A stretch of DNA of 10,225 bases from DATLZM01 sp035559315 (GCA_035559315.1 DATMBJ010000253.1:1-10225), one strand, 5' to 3'; shown: positions 1-7,294, numbered from the stretch's first letter. Notes: generated by a model from the sequence alone, not told the origin. Translations and numbers: made by a program.

Positions 1-44
1 CCGCCGTTAGAAATGGGGCGTCCCTCGACCACGGACGAACCCAC
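1..44 (+). promoter_or_regulatory. Leader region upstream of glmU, weak -10-like box
   Basis: These 44 bases before the glmU start hold the only AT-rich patch nearby, TTAGAAAT at 7-14, which resembles a -10 element (TAGAAA at 8-13). If used, transcription would begin near position 20 and give a leader of about 25 nt. There is no GGAGG-like ribosome site before the GTG. No stop codon occurs in the glmU frame back to the window edge, but no ATG or GTG start occurs there either. The region may also contain the end of an upstream feature cut by the window. The promoter call is weak. Confidence 0.3.
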
Positions 45-1466
45 GTGCCCGGACGCGACCCCGCCCGCTCGCTCGCCGCGGTGATCCTCGCCGCCGGCCA
101 GGGCAAGCGGCTGCGCTCGAAGCTCCCCAAGGTTCTCCACCCGGTCTGCGGGCGCCCCTCGCTCTGGCACGTCCTCCGCGCCGCCGGCGCCGCCCGGCCC
201 GACCGCATCGCGATCGTGGTCGGGGTGGGGCGGGAGCGGGTCGAGGAGGCCGTCCGCTCCTGGGGGCTCTCCCCCGAACCCGTCTTCGTCGAACAGCCCG
301 AGCCCCTGGGGACCGGGCACGCGGCCCTCGTGGCGGAGCCGGCCGTGGGGCCCGCCGACGACGTGCTGGTGCTCGCCGGCGACGACCCGCTGATCGGCCC
401 CGAGCACGTGCGGGCTCTGCTCCGCGTCCACCGCCGCACCCGGGCCGCGGCGTCGGTGATCGTGACCGAGGTCGAGGACCCCTCGGGCTACGGCCGCGTG
501 CTGCGCGACGGGTACCGGCTGATCGGGATCGTGGAGGAGCGGGACGCGACGCCCGAGGAGCGGCGGATCCGGGAGATCTCGACCTGCGCCTACGCGTTCC
601 GCCGGGAGGATCTCTACGCGGCGCTCCCCCTCGTGGGCCGCGAGAACGTCCAGGGGGAGTACTACCTCCCCGACGTCCTGGGGATCCTCCTCGCGAAGGG
701 CGAGCGGGTCTCGGCGGTCCCCGCGGACTTCGGCGGGTGGGCCGGGGTGAACTCCCGGGCGAGCGCCGCGGAGGCGGCGCGGCTGCTCCGCCGCCGGATC
801 AACGCCGGGCACCTGGCGCGGGGCGTGACGCTCGTGGACCCCGAGCGGACCTACATCGACGTGGAGGTCCGGATCGGCCGCGACACCGTGGTCCACCCGA
901 TGACGTTCCTCGAGGGGGCCACCCGGATCGGCCAGGACTGCGTCATCGGCCCGGCCACGCGGATCCGGGACTCGGTCGTGGGGGACGGCGCCGAGGTCTC
1001 GTTCTCCGTGGTCTCCGGGGCGCGGCTGGGCCCGCGCGTGAGCGTCGGCCCCTACAGCCACGTACGGCCGGGGACCGTGGCGCTCGAGGGCGCGAAGATC
1101 GGCTCGTTCGTGGAGGTGAAGAACGCCCGGATCGGCCGGGGCGCGAAGGTCCCCCACCTCGCGTACGTGGGCGACGCCACGGTCGGGGCCCGCGCGAACC
1201 TCGGGGCCGGGACCGTGACCGTGAACTACGACGGGTACGCCAAGCACCGCACCGTGATCGGCGAGGACGCCCGGGTGGGGAGCGATACGATGCTGGTGGC
1301 GCCGGTCCGGGTGGGCCGGGGCGCGGTCACGGGAGCGGGATCGGTGATCACGAGGGACGTGCCGGCCGGGGCGCTCGCGGTGGAGCGGACCGAGCAGCGG
1401 ATCGTCCGCGGCTACCGCGCGCGCAAGGACGCCGAGCACGCCCGGCGGACCTCGAGGGGGAGCTAG
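45..1466 (+). CDS. glmU: Bifunctional N-acetylglucosamine-1-phosphate uridyltransferase / glucosamine-1-phosphate acetyltransferase GlmU
   Basis: GlmU acetylates glucosamine-1-phosphate and then couples it to UTP, giving UDP-GlcNAc for peptidoglycan and other glycans in the cytoplasm. The 473 residues match the family length. Residues 11-240 are the uridyltransferase fold: VILAAGQGKR at 13-22, LGTGHA at 88-93, GDDPL at 112-116 with metal ligand D113, IVEERDA at 162-168 and GVNSR at 234-238. From about 260 to 455 there are left-handed beta-helix hexapeptide repeats. The acetyltransferase centre has RPG at 341-343, HLAYVGDA at 371-378 (catalytic H371) and GAGTVTVNYDG at 387-397. Two positions differ from the usual EINTG: it is EISTC at 177-181, so the sugar-contacting Asn is Ser179. 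GTG 45 is chosen because it places a normal short leader before the nucleotide-binding loop; GTG 81 would start inside the first strand. The stop overlaps the prs start by one base. Confidence 0.95.
   Translation: MPGRDPARSLAAVILAAGQGKRLRSKLPKVLHPVCGRPSLWHVLRAAGAARPDRIAIVVGVGRERVEEAVRSWGLSPEPVFVEQPEPLGTGHAALVAEPAVGPADDVLVLAGDDPLIGPEHVRALLRVHRRTRAAASVIVTEVEDPSGYGRVLRDGYRLIGIVEERDATPEERRIREISTCAYAFRREDLYAALPLVGRENVQGEYYLPDVLGILLAKGERVSAVPADFGGWAGVNSRASAAEAARLLRRRINAGHLARGVTLVDPERTYIDVEVRIGRDTVVHPMTFLEGATRIGQDCVIGPATRIRDSVVGDGAEVSFSVVSGARLGPRVSVGPYSHVRPGTVALEGAKIGSFVEVKNARIGRGAKVPHLAYVGDATVGARANLGAGTVTVNYDGYAKHRTVIGEDARVGSDTMLVAPVRVGRGAVTGAGSVITRDVPAGALAVERTEQRIVRGYRARKDAEHARRTSRGS
1454..1460 (+). 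promoter_or_regulatory. Ribosome binding site of prs inside the glmU end
   Basis: GAGGGGG lies five bases before GTG 1466 and within the last codons of glmU. It decides the prs start in favour of GTG 1466 over the ATGs at 1490 and 1493. The start overlaps the glmU stop as TAGTG, a classic arrangement for translational coupling. Confidence 0.7.
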
Positions 1467-2446
1467 TGGAGATCGTCACCAAGAAGCACATGATGCTGTT
1501 CTCCGGGACCACCCACCCCGAGCTCGCGCGCGAGATCGCCGAGCACCTCGGGATCAGGGTGTCCCCGTGCAAGATCTCCCGGTTCGCCTCTGGCGAGATC
1601 TACGTCCGGGCCGAGGAGAGCGTCCGCGGCGCCGACGTCTTCGTGATCCAGACCCACGCCGACCCCGTGAACGAGTCGATCATGGAGCAGCTCGTGATGC
1701 TCGACGCGATGAAGCGGGCCTCGGCGAAGCGGATCACCGCGGTGGTTCCCTACTACGGCTACTCCCGGCAGGACAAGAAGGCCCTGGCGCGCGAGCCGAT
1801 CTCGGCGAAGCTGGTGGCGGACCTCCTCACGGTGGCCGGGGCCACCCGGATCGTGTCGGTGGACCTCCACAGCGGCCAGATCCAGGGGTTCATCGACTAC
1901 CCCTTCGACCACCTCACGGCGCTCCCGATCCTCTCGGACTACCTCCAGAACGAGCTCGGCCTCCATGACGAGGACGTGGTGGTCGTGGCGCCCGACGCCG
2001 GCCGGATCAAGACCGCCGAGCGGCTCCGCGAGTACCTCCACGCCGACCTCGCGTTCCTCTACAAGCGGCGGTCGCGCCGCGAGGCGCACAAGATCGAGGA
2101 GATGACGGTGGTGGGCGAGGTGGAGGGCCGACCCTGCATCCTCGTGGACGACATGATCGACACCGCAGGGACCGTGACCAAGGGCGCGGCGGCGCTCGCG
2201 GCCCAGGGCGCGGGGCCGATCTACGCGGCCGCCACCCACCCGGTGCTCTCGGGCAAGGCGGTCCAGCTCCTCGAGGAGTCGCCGATCCGCCAGGTCGTGG
2301 TCACGAACACGATCCCGATCCCCGACGAGAAGCGGTTCGACAAGCTCCGCGTGCTCTCGATCGCGCCGCTGATCGCCGAGGCGCTCCGCGCGGTCTTCGA
2401 GGACACGAGCGTCTCGGCGATCTTCCGCGGCGAGAACCAGCCGTAG
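1466..2446 (+). CDS. prs: Ribose-phosphate pyrophosphokinase (PRPP synthetase)
   Basis: Prs transfers pyrophosphate from ATP to ribose-5-phosphate, giving PRPP for purine, pyrimidine, histidine, tryptophan and NAD synthesis. The product from GTG 1466 is 326 residues, close to the class I norm of about 310-330. Visible motifs are FASGE at 40-44 (ATP site), PYYGYSRQDK at 95-104, SVDLHSGQIQGF at 131-142 with catalytic H135, the flexible loop KRRSRREAHKIEE at 200-212, and the PRPP-binding loop CILVDDMIDTAGT at 224-236. All key residues are present. It overlaps glmU by one base with a good internal ribosome site, so the two are probably one transcript and coupled. The same reading frame stays open far upstream through glmU, but that part is a GC-driven shadow. 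A glmU-prs pair is the conserved order in Gram-positive bacteria. Confidence 0.95.
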   Translation: MEIVTKKHMMLFSGTTHPELAREIAEHLGIRVSPCKISRFASGEIYVRAEESVRGADVFVIQTHADPVNESIMEQLVMLDAMKRASAKRITAVVPYYGYSRQDKKALAREPISAKLVADLLTVAGATRIVSVDLHSGQIQGFIDYPFDHLTALPILSDYLQNELGLHDEDVVVVAPDAGRIKTAERLREYLHADLAFLYKRRSRREAHKIEEMTVVGEVEGRPCILVDDMIDTAGTVTKGAAALAAQGAGPIYAAATHPVLSGKAVQLLEESPIRQVVVTNTIPIPDEKRFDKLRVLSIAPLIAEALRAVFEDTSVSAIFRGENQP

Positions 2447-2464
2447 GCGACGCTCGCCGTCGTT
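2446..2464 (+). terminator. Weak hairpin directly after prs stop
   Basis: CGACG (2448-2452) and CGTCG (2458-2462) pair around a five-base loop, and two G-T wobbles can extend the stem to 2446/2464. Only TT follows, not a U-tract. A second short repeat, CCGGG-ATA-CCCGG, lies at 2472-2484. This could be a weak termination or processing signal ending the glmU-prs unit. In DNA this GC-rich, such short stems also arise by chance. Confidence 0.25.
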
Positions 2465-2505
2465 CGCGGGTCCGGGATACCCGGGTCGGTGGGCGGTCCG
2501 GGCGC

Positions 2506-2511
2506 TACCAT
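2506..2511 (+). promoter_or_regulatory. Putative -10 box of rplY
   Basis: TACCAT fits the actinobacterial TANNNT -10 consensus and is one of very few TA dinucleotides in the 95-nt gap after prs. A start about seven bases downstream (near 2518) would leave a leader of about 24 nt that includes the ribosome site. No TTGACA-like -35 is visible. This suggests rplY can be transcribed independently of glmU-prs. Confidence 0.4.
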
Positions 2512-2529
2512 GGACGACCGGGCATCCCC

Positions 2530-2535
2530 GGAGGT
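2530..2535 (+). promoter_or_regulatory. Ribosome binding site of rplY
   Basis: GGAGGT lies six bases before ATG 2542, near-ideal spacing, and fixes that start. Confidence 0.75.
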
Positions 2536-2541
2536 CATCCC

Positions 2542-3213
2542 ATGGAACTCAAGCTGAAGGCGGAACGTCGTCGGGGCGCCGGCAAGGGCGAGGCGCGGAA
2601 GCTCCGCGCGCAGGGCCGCGTGCCGGCGATCCTCTACGGGCACGGCGTCGACCCCACCCCGATCGCCGTGGACGCGAAGGAGCTCTACCACCTCCTGCAC
2701 ACCGCGGCCGGGGCCAACGTCCTGATCGACCTCCAGGTCGACGGCGAGCGCCACCTGGCCCTGGCCCGGGAGATCCAGCGCGACCACATCAAGGGCCGGT
2801 ACGTCCACGTCGACTTCTTCGCCGTCCGCCGGGACGAGCAGGTGAAGGTGACGGTGCCGATCAGGATCGTGGGCGAGTCGCCCGGGGTGAAGCAGGGCGG
2901 GCTCCTCGAGCACCACCTGTGGGAGGTCCAGCTCCAGTCCCGGGTGGACCGGGTTCCGGACGCCATCGACGCCGACATCTCCGGCCTGGGGATCGGCGAT
3001 GCCCTCCGCGCCGGCGACCTCCGGGTGCCCGAGGGCGCCACGCTGCTCACGGATCCCGAGGAGGCGATCGTCTCGGTCGTGACCCCGCAGGTCCTCGAGG
3101 TGGTCGAGGTCGTGCCGGCCGAGGCCGCCGCGGAGGGCGAGGCGGCGCGCGCCGCGGAGGCCGCGGGCGAGGGCGAGGCCGCCCCGACCGGTGGGGAGGG
3201 CGACGAGGGCTAG
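2542..3213 (+). CDS. rplY: 50S ribosomal protein L25 / general stress protein Ctc, long form
   Basis: This protein binds 5S rRNA in the large ribosomal subunit; the long form is called Ctc or TL5. The 223 residues divide into an N-terminal L25 domain (about 1-95), a C-terminal beta domain (about 98-185) and a low-complexity tail. Supporting motifs are GKGEARKLRAQGRVPAILYG at 14-33, HLALAREIQRDHIKGRYVHVDFF across 71-93, and PEGATLLTDPEEAIVSVV at 163-180. Residues 188-223 are almost entirely Ala, Glu and Gly, so the tail is acidic and probably disordered, as is common in the actinobacterial form. It has its own -10-like box and a strong ribosome site, and is followed by pth after 39 nt. The Ctc-Pth pair is the conserved neighbourhood. 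In Bacillus ctc is under sigma-B stress control; no comparable promoter can be recognised here. Confidence 0.93.
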   Translation: MELKLKAERRRGAGKGEARKLRAQGRVPAILYGHGVDPTPIAVDAKELYHLLHTAAGANVLIDLQVDGERHLALAREIQRDHIKGRYVHVDFFAVRRDEQVKVTVPIRIVGESPGVKQGGLLEHHLWEVQLQSRVDRVPDAIDADISGLGIGDALRAGDLRVPEGATLLTDPEEAIVSVVTPQVLEVVEVVPAEAAAEGEAARAAEAAGEGEAAPTGGEGDEG

Positions 3214-3220
3214 GCCCTCG
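3204..3220 (+). terminator. Perfect hairpin with the rplY stop codon as its loop
   Basis: CGAGGGC (3204-3210) and GCCCTCG (3214-3220) form a perfect seven-base-pair stem whose three-base loop is exactly the TAG stop codon of rplY. No U-tract follows. It may act as a U-less (I-shaped) terminator, an RNA-stabilising 3' end or a processing site between rplY and pth. The structure is plain in the sequence; the function is inferred. Confidence 0.4.
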
Positions 3221-3240
3221 CGGGCCGTCGCCCCCGTGCC

Positions 3241-3246
3241 TAGCCT
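3241..3246 (+). promoter_or_regulatory. Putative -10 box of a leaderless pth transcript
   Basis: TAGCCT ends six bases before ATG 3253. With the normal -12 to -7 placement, +1 falls exactly on the A of the ATG, predicting a leaderless mRNA. This agrees with the absence of any GGAGG-like site before pth. No -35 element is visible, as is frequent in high-GC actinobacteria. Confidence 0.45.
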
Positions 3247-3252
3247 GCGGGC

Positions 3253-3837
3253 ATGACCTGGCTCGTGGCCGGCCTCGGCAACCCCGGGGAGCGGTACGCG
3301 CGGACCCGCCACAACGTGGGGGCGATGGTGGTGGAGGAGCTGGCGGCCCGGGCCGGCGAGCGTCTCCGCCGCGTCCGCTTCGTCCCCTGCGACGCCGCCG
3401 AGCTCCGGGTGGACGGGGAGGCCGTGGTCCTCGCTCGGGCGCACGCGTTCATGAACGAGTCGGGCCCGGCCTACGCCTCGCTGGCCCGCAAGCGCGGGGT
3501 GCCGCCGGAGCGGGTGATCGCCGTCCACGACGACCTCGACCTCGCCTTCGGCGCGCTCCGGGTGAAGTTCGGCGGCTCCACCGCCGGCCACCACGGCCTC
3601 GACTCGCTCGTGGCCGCGCTCCGGACGCCGGGGTTCTACCGGGTCCGGATCGGGATCGGCCGGCCGCCGGGGCGGCAGGACCCGGTCGACTACGTGCTCG
3701 AGCCCTTCTCGAAGCGCGAGGAACCCGACGTGGCGCTGGTCGTCGCCGACGCCGCCGACGCGGTCGTCACGCTCGTCCGCGAGGGTCTCCGAGCCGCCCA
3801 GGACCGCTTCAACCGGGCCGGGCTCCCGCGGGGGTGA
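3253..3837 (+). CDS. pth: Peptidyl-tRNA hydrolase (bacterial Pth)
   Basis: Pth cleaves the ester bond of peptidyl-tRNAs that drop off the ribosome and so recycles tRNA; it is a cytoplasmic monomer. The 194 residues match the family. GLGNPGERYARTRHNVG at 7-23 holds N10 and catalytic H20, MNESG at 67-71 holds N68, and HDDLDL at 92-97 holds D93, all at the same numbers as in E. coli Pth. The conserved Asn114 of the GGHNGL motif is His here (AGHHGL at 111-116). ATG 3253 is the natural start because the GLGNPG strand begins at residue 7. There is no Shine-Dalgarno sequence, and a -10-like TAGCCT lies at the right distance for a leaderless mRNA. A bulged hairpin starts at its stop codon. The gene sits between rplY and mfd, as expected. 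Confidence 0.94.
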   Translation: MTWLVAGLGNPGERYARTRHNVGAMVVEELAARAGERLRRVRFVPCDAAELRVDGEAVVLARAHAFMNESGPAYASLARKRGVPPERVIAVHDDLDLAFGALRVKFGGSTAGHHGLDSLVAALRTPGFYRVRIGIGRPPGRQDPVDYVLEPFSKREEPDVALVVADAADAVVTLVREGLRAAQDRFNRAGLPRG

Positions 3838-3864
3838 GGGGCGCCGCCCGGCCGAGGCGCCCTC
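3836..3864 (+). terminator. Bulged GC hairpin starting at the pth stop codon
   Basis: GAGGGGCGCC (3836-3845) pairs with GGCGCCCTC (3856-3864), giving nine base pairs with one bulged G and a ten-base loop. It overlaps the TGA of pth and has no U-tract. The mfd -10-like box begins three bases later. Termination of the upstream unit just before a new promoter is the simplest reading, but this is inferred. Confidence 0.35.
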
Positions 3865-3866
3865 GG

Positions 3867-3872
3867 TAGACT
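3867..3872 (+). promoter_or_regulatory. Putative -10 box of mfd
   Basis: TAGACT fits TANNNT and is the only TA-containing hexamer in the 94-nt gap between pth and mfd. A start near 3879 would give a leader of about 53 nt. No -35 box is visible. Confidence 0.38.
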
Positions 3873-3922
3873 CGATCGCGGAGGCCCCGTCGCGGCGCGA
3901 CGCGGGCCGTTCCGTGCTGCCC

Positions 3923-3928
3923 GGAGGA
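3923..3928 (+). promoter_or_regulatory. Ribosome binding site of mfd
   Basis: GGAGGA lies just before ATG 3932; counted from its GGAGG core the spacing is four bases, somewhat tight. The alternative GTG 3914 has no such site, and the GGAGGA would then lie inside the coding region. This favours ATG 3932. Confidence 0.55.
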
Positions 3929-3931
3929 CGG

Positions 3932-6900
3932 ATGCTCGGGGACGTGCTCGACGCGGTGATCGGCTCGGAGCCGTTCGAGCGGCTCCTGCTCTCGCGCGCC
4001 CGGCCCATCGTGGCCCGGGCGGCGGCCGGCCACGACCTCGTGGCGGCGGCCCTGGCCCGCGCCCTGGAGACGCCGGTGCTGGCCCTCGCGGTCGGGCCCC
4101 GCGAGGCGGAGGCGCTCGCCCGGGGCGCGGCCGCGTGGCTCGGCGAGGAGCGGGCCGCGCTGCTCCCGGCCTGGGAGGCGCTCCCCTACGAGGGGATCAG
4201 CCCGTCCGCCGAGACCTCGGCCCGCCGCGCCCTCGCCGTGCGCCGGGCGGCCCGGGCCGAGGGAGCGTTCGTGCTGGTGGCGCCGGTCCACGCCGCGCTC
4301 CAGGGGCTGGTCCCCACCCTGGCGGAGCTCGAGCCCCTGGTCCTCGAGGCCGGCCTGGAGCTGCCCCCGGACCAGCTCGCCGAGCGGCTGGTCGGCGCGG
4401 GCTACCTCCGCACCGATGTCGTCGAGCACCGGGGGGAGTTCGCCGTGCGGGGCGGGGTGGTGGACGTCTTCCCCGGGACGGCCCGCCGCCCGGTCCGCCT
4501 CGAGTACCTGGGGGACGAGATCGAGTCGATGCGGGAGTTCGTCCCCGCCACCCAGCTCTCGAGCGGCCGCGTGGAGCGGGTCGAGGTCCCCCCGGTCCGC
4601 GAGCTGCTCCCCACCGACGAGCTGCGGCGGCGCGCGGAGGAGCTCGCCTCGCGCCGCGGCGGGCGGTTCGGCGACCTCCTGGCGAGGTTCGCCGACGGGC
4701 TCCTCTCCGAGGGGATCGAGGCCATCGCCCCGCTGCTCTTCGACCGGATGCCGACCCCCGCGGAGCTCCTCCCCCCGGGCTCGTGGGTCGTGGTGTCCGA
4801 GGCCCGCCGCGCGCTGGACCGGGCGGCCCGGACGTTCGAGGAGGCCCGAGCGTTCGCCGAGGCCTCGGGCTGGGACGGCCCGCCGGCGCTCCGGCCGCTC
4901 GAGGAGGCGCTGGCCGGGCGGGTGCGGGTGGACCTCTCGGTGTTCACCGAGGGGATCGACCTCGGGATCGAGCCGTGGGGGACCGCCGCGGGGAACGCCC
5001 CCGAGCTGGCGGGACGCCTGGCCGACCTCGCCTCCCGGGGCTTCCGGGTGGTGGTGGCGGCCCGCGCCCCCGGGAGCCTGGAGCGGGCGCGGGAGGTGCT
5101 GGCCGAACGCGGGGTGCGCATCGACGGCGACGCGGTCACCGGGGTCCTGGCCGACCTCGCCGGCGGGTTCGTGCTGGAGACGGCCCGCCTCGCGGTCGCC
5201 ACCGAGGAGGACCTGTTCGGCGAGCGCCGCCACACCCGGACGGCGCCGCGGATCACGCGGCGGCGGGCCGAGCAGGTGGCGCTCGAGCTCTCGCCGGGGG
5301 ACTACGCGGTCCACCGGGTCCACGGGATCGGGCGGTACCTGGGGATCGAGCGGCGCGCGCTGGCCGGCGCGGAGCGGGACTACCTCGTGCTCGAGTACGC
5401 GCAGGGCGACCGGCTCTACGTGCCCACGGACCAGGTGGGGATGGTCGCCGCCTACCAGGGGGGCGAGGAGCCCCGGCTCCACCGCCTGGGCGGGAGCGAC
5501 TGGGCGCGGACCACCGCCCGGGTCAAGCGCGCGGTCCGCGACATGGCCGGGGAGCTGGTCCGCCTCTACGCCGTCCGGATGTCGGTCCCCGGGCACGCGT
5601 TCGGCCCCGACACGCCCTGGCAGCGGGAGCTCGAGGACGCCTTCCCCTACGAGGAGACCCGGGACCAGCTCGCCGCGATCCAGGAGGTGAAGCGGGACAT
5701 GGAGGAGCCGCGGCCGATGGACCGGCTCCTCTGCGGCGACGTGGGCTACGGCAAGACCGAGGTGGCGGTCCGGGCGGCGTTCAAGGCGGTGATGGACGGC
5801 AAGCAGGTGGCGGTCCTGGTCCCCACCACGCTCCTCGCCGAGCAGCACTTCGTCACGTTCTCCGAGCGGTTCGCGCCGTTCCCGGTCCGGGTGGCGATGC
5901 TGTCCCGGTTCCTCTCCCCGGCCGAGCAGCGGCGGGTGGTCCGCGAGGTGGCCGAGGGGAGGGTGGACGTGGTGATCGGCACGCACCGGCTGCTCTCCTC
6001 CGACGTGCGCTTCGCCGACCTCGGCCTCGTGATCGTCGACGAGGAGCAGCGGTTCGGCGTGGCCCACAAGGAGCGGCTGAAGAAGCTCCGGGCGAGCGTG
6101 GACGTGCTCACGATGACGGCCACGCCGATCCCCCGGACCCTGGAGATGGCCCTCACCGGGATCCGCGACCTCTCGGTCGTCGACACCCCGCCCGAGGACC
6201 GCCAGCCGGTCCTGACCTACGTGGGCCCCTACGACGAGGGGATGGCGATCGGGGCCGTGCGGCGGGAGCTGCTCCGCGAGGGCCAGGTGTTCTGGGTCCA
6301 CGACCGGGTGGCGACGATCGAGCGGACGGCCGCGCGCCTCCGCGCGCTGGTCCCGGAGGCCGAGGTGGTCGTGGCCCACGGGCGGATGGACGAGGCGACG
6401 CTCGAGAAGGTGATGCTCCGGTTCTGGGACCGGCAGGCCGACGTGCTCGTCTGCACCACGATCATCGAATCGGGCCTCGACGTGCCCTCGGCGAACACGC
6501 TGATCGTGGACCGCGCCGACCGGCTCGGGCTCTCCCAGCTCTACCAGCTCCGGGGGCGGGTGGGGCGCTCCGCCGAGCGGGCCTTCGCGTACCTCTTCTT
6601 CCCGCCGGTCGCGCAGCTCACCCCCGAGGCCCACGAGCGCCTGGCCACGATCGCCCGCCACACGGCCCTCGGGAGCGGGATGCGGATCGCCCTCCGGGAC
6701 CTCGAGATCCGCGGGGCGGGGAACCTCCTCGGGGCCGAGCAGCACGGGCACATCGCGGCCGTCGGGTTCGACACCTACGCCCGGCTCCTCCGGGAGTCGG
6801 TGGCCGAGCTCACCGGGGAGCCGCTGCCCGAGGAGCGCGAGGTCAAGATCGAGCTGCCGGTCCGCGCGTTCGTGCCCATCGGCTGGCTGGCCCAGGAGGC

Positions 6901-7294
6901 GCTCCGCCTCGAGCTGTACCGGCGGATCGCCGCCGCCCCCGACCACGAGGCCCTCGGGCGGGTCCGGGAGGAGGCCGAGGACCGCTACGGGCAGCTGCCG
7001 CCGGAGGTCGAGACGCTCTTCGCCGTGGCGTCGCTCCGCATCACCTGTCGGAGGCTCGGGGTCGAGGAGGTCACCACCTACCGCGACGAGGTGCGGCTGC
7101 GCCCGGTGGGGCTCCCGGAGGCCCTCCTGGTGGACCTGTCGGAACGGGTGCCGGGGAGCTCGTACCACGCCGCGACCCGGACCCTGAACCTCCGGCCCGA
7201 GCGGGTGGCCGGGGCCGAGCTCCCGGCCTGGGTCGAGGCCCGCCTCCTCGAGGCGGTCGGCGAGGCCGAGCCGGCGACGGCCCCGCGCCGGTGA
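3932..7294 (+). CDS. mfd: Transcription-repair coupling factor Mfd
   Basis: Mfd is a DNA translocase that removes RNA polymerase stalled at lesions and recruits UvrA for strand-specific excision repair. From ATG 3932 it has 1120 residues, a full-length family member. Positions from that ATG: a UvrB-like N-terminal part (about 1-330, including EHRGEFAVRGGVVDVFP at 165-181), the RNA polymerase-interacting domain with the CarD-like stretch ELSPGDYAVHRVHGIGRYLGI at 452-472, then a RecG-like superfamily 2 motor. The motor has Walker A GDVGYGKTE at 602-610, DEEQ at 703-706, TATPIPRT at 729-736 and QLRGRVGRS at 872-880. RIALRDLEIRGAGNLLG at 918-934 is the translocation motif shared with RecG. The last 150 or so residues are the UvrA-masking C-terminal domain. 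GTG 3914 would add six residues but lacks a ribosome site. Bacillus places fin between pth and mfd; it is absent here. Confidence 0.96.
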   Translation: MLGDVLDAVIGSEPFERLLLSRARPIVARAAAGHDLVAAALARALETPVLALAVGPREAEALARGAAAWLGEERAALLPAWEALPYEGISPSAETSARRALAVRRAARAEGAFVLVAPVHAALQGLVPTLAELEPLVLEAGLELPPDQLAERLVGAGYLRTDVVEHRGEFAVRGGVVDVFPGTARRPVRLEYLGDEIESMREFVPATQLSSGRVERVEVPPVRELLPTDELRRRAEELASRRGGRFGDLLARFADGLLSEGIEAIAPLLFDRMPTPAELLPPGSWVVVSEARRALDRAARTFEEARAFAEASGWDGPPALRPLEEALAGRVRVDLSVFTEGIDLGIEPWGTAAGNAPELAGRLADLASRGFRVVVAARAPGSLERAREVLAERGVRIDGDAVTGVLADLAGGFVLETARLAVATEEDLFGERRHTRTAPRITRRRAEQVALELSPGDYAVHRVHGIGRYLGIERRALAGAERDYLVLEYAQGDRLYVPTDQVGMVAAYQGGEEPRLHRLGGSDWARTTARVKRAVRDMAGELVRLYAVRMSVPGHAFGPDTPWQRELEDAFPYEETRDQLAAIQEVKRDMEEPRPMDRLLCGDVGYGKTEVAVRAAFKAVMDGKQVAVLVPTTLLAEQHFVTFSERFAPFPVRVAMLSRFLSPAEQRRVVREVAEGRVDVVIGTHRLLSSDVRFADLGLVIVDEEQRFGVAHKERLKKLRASVDVLTMTATPIPRTLEMALTGIRDLSVVDTPPEDRQPVLTYVGPYDEGMAIGAVRRELLREGQVFWVHDRVATIERTAARLRALVPEAEVVVAHGRMDEATLEKVMLRFWDRQADVLVCTTIIESGLDVPSANTLIVDRADRLGLSQLYQLRGRVGRSAERAFAYLFFPPVAQLTPEAHERLATIARHTALGSGMRIALRDLEIRGAGNLLGAEQHGHIAAVGFDTYARLLRESVAELTGEPLPEEREVKIELPVRAFVPIGWLAQEALRLELYRRIAAAPDHEALGRVREEAEDRYGQLPPEVETLFAVASLRITCRRLGVEEVTTYRDEVRLRPVGLPEALLVDLSERVPGSSYHAATRTLNLRPERVAGAELPAWVEARLLEAVGEAEPATAPRR

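Noticed and set aside
737..1465. Apparent N-terminal extension of prs inside glmU
   Set aside because: It is an Arg/Gly-rich out-of-frame reading of glmU. Prs homology starts at about GTG 1466, which has its own ribosome site.
3914..3931. GTG 3914 as the mfd start
   Set aside because: It has no ribosome site and would place GGAGGA inside the coding region. ATG 3932 directly after that site is preferred, though the difference is only six residues.
2221..4008. Open reading frame of 595 codons on the minus strand across prs, rplY and pth
   Set aside because: It runs antisense to three well-recognised genes and has shadow-type composition.
3809..7168. Open reading frame of 1119 codons on the minus strand, opposite mfd
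   Set aside because: The translation is a Pro/Arg/His/Gly/Leu-rich low-complexity string typical of the antisense of high-GC coding DNA. mfd in the sense strand has every family motif.
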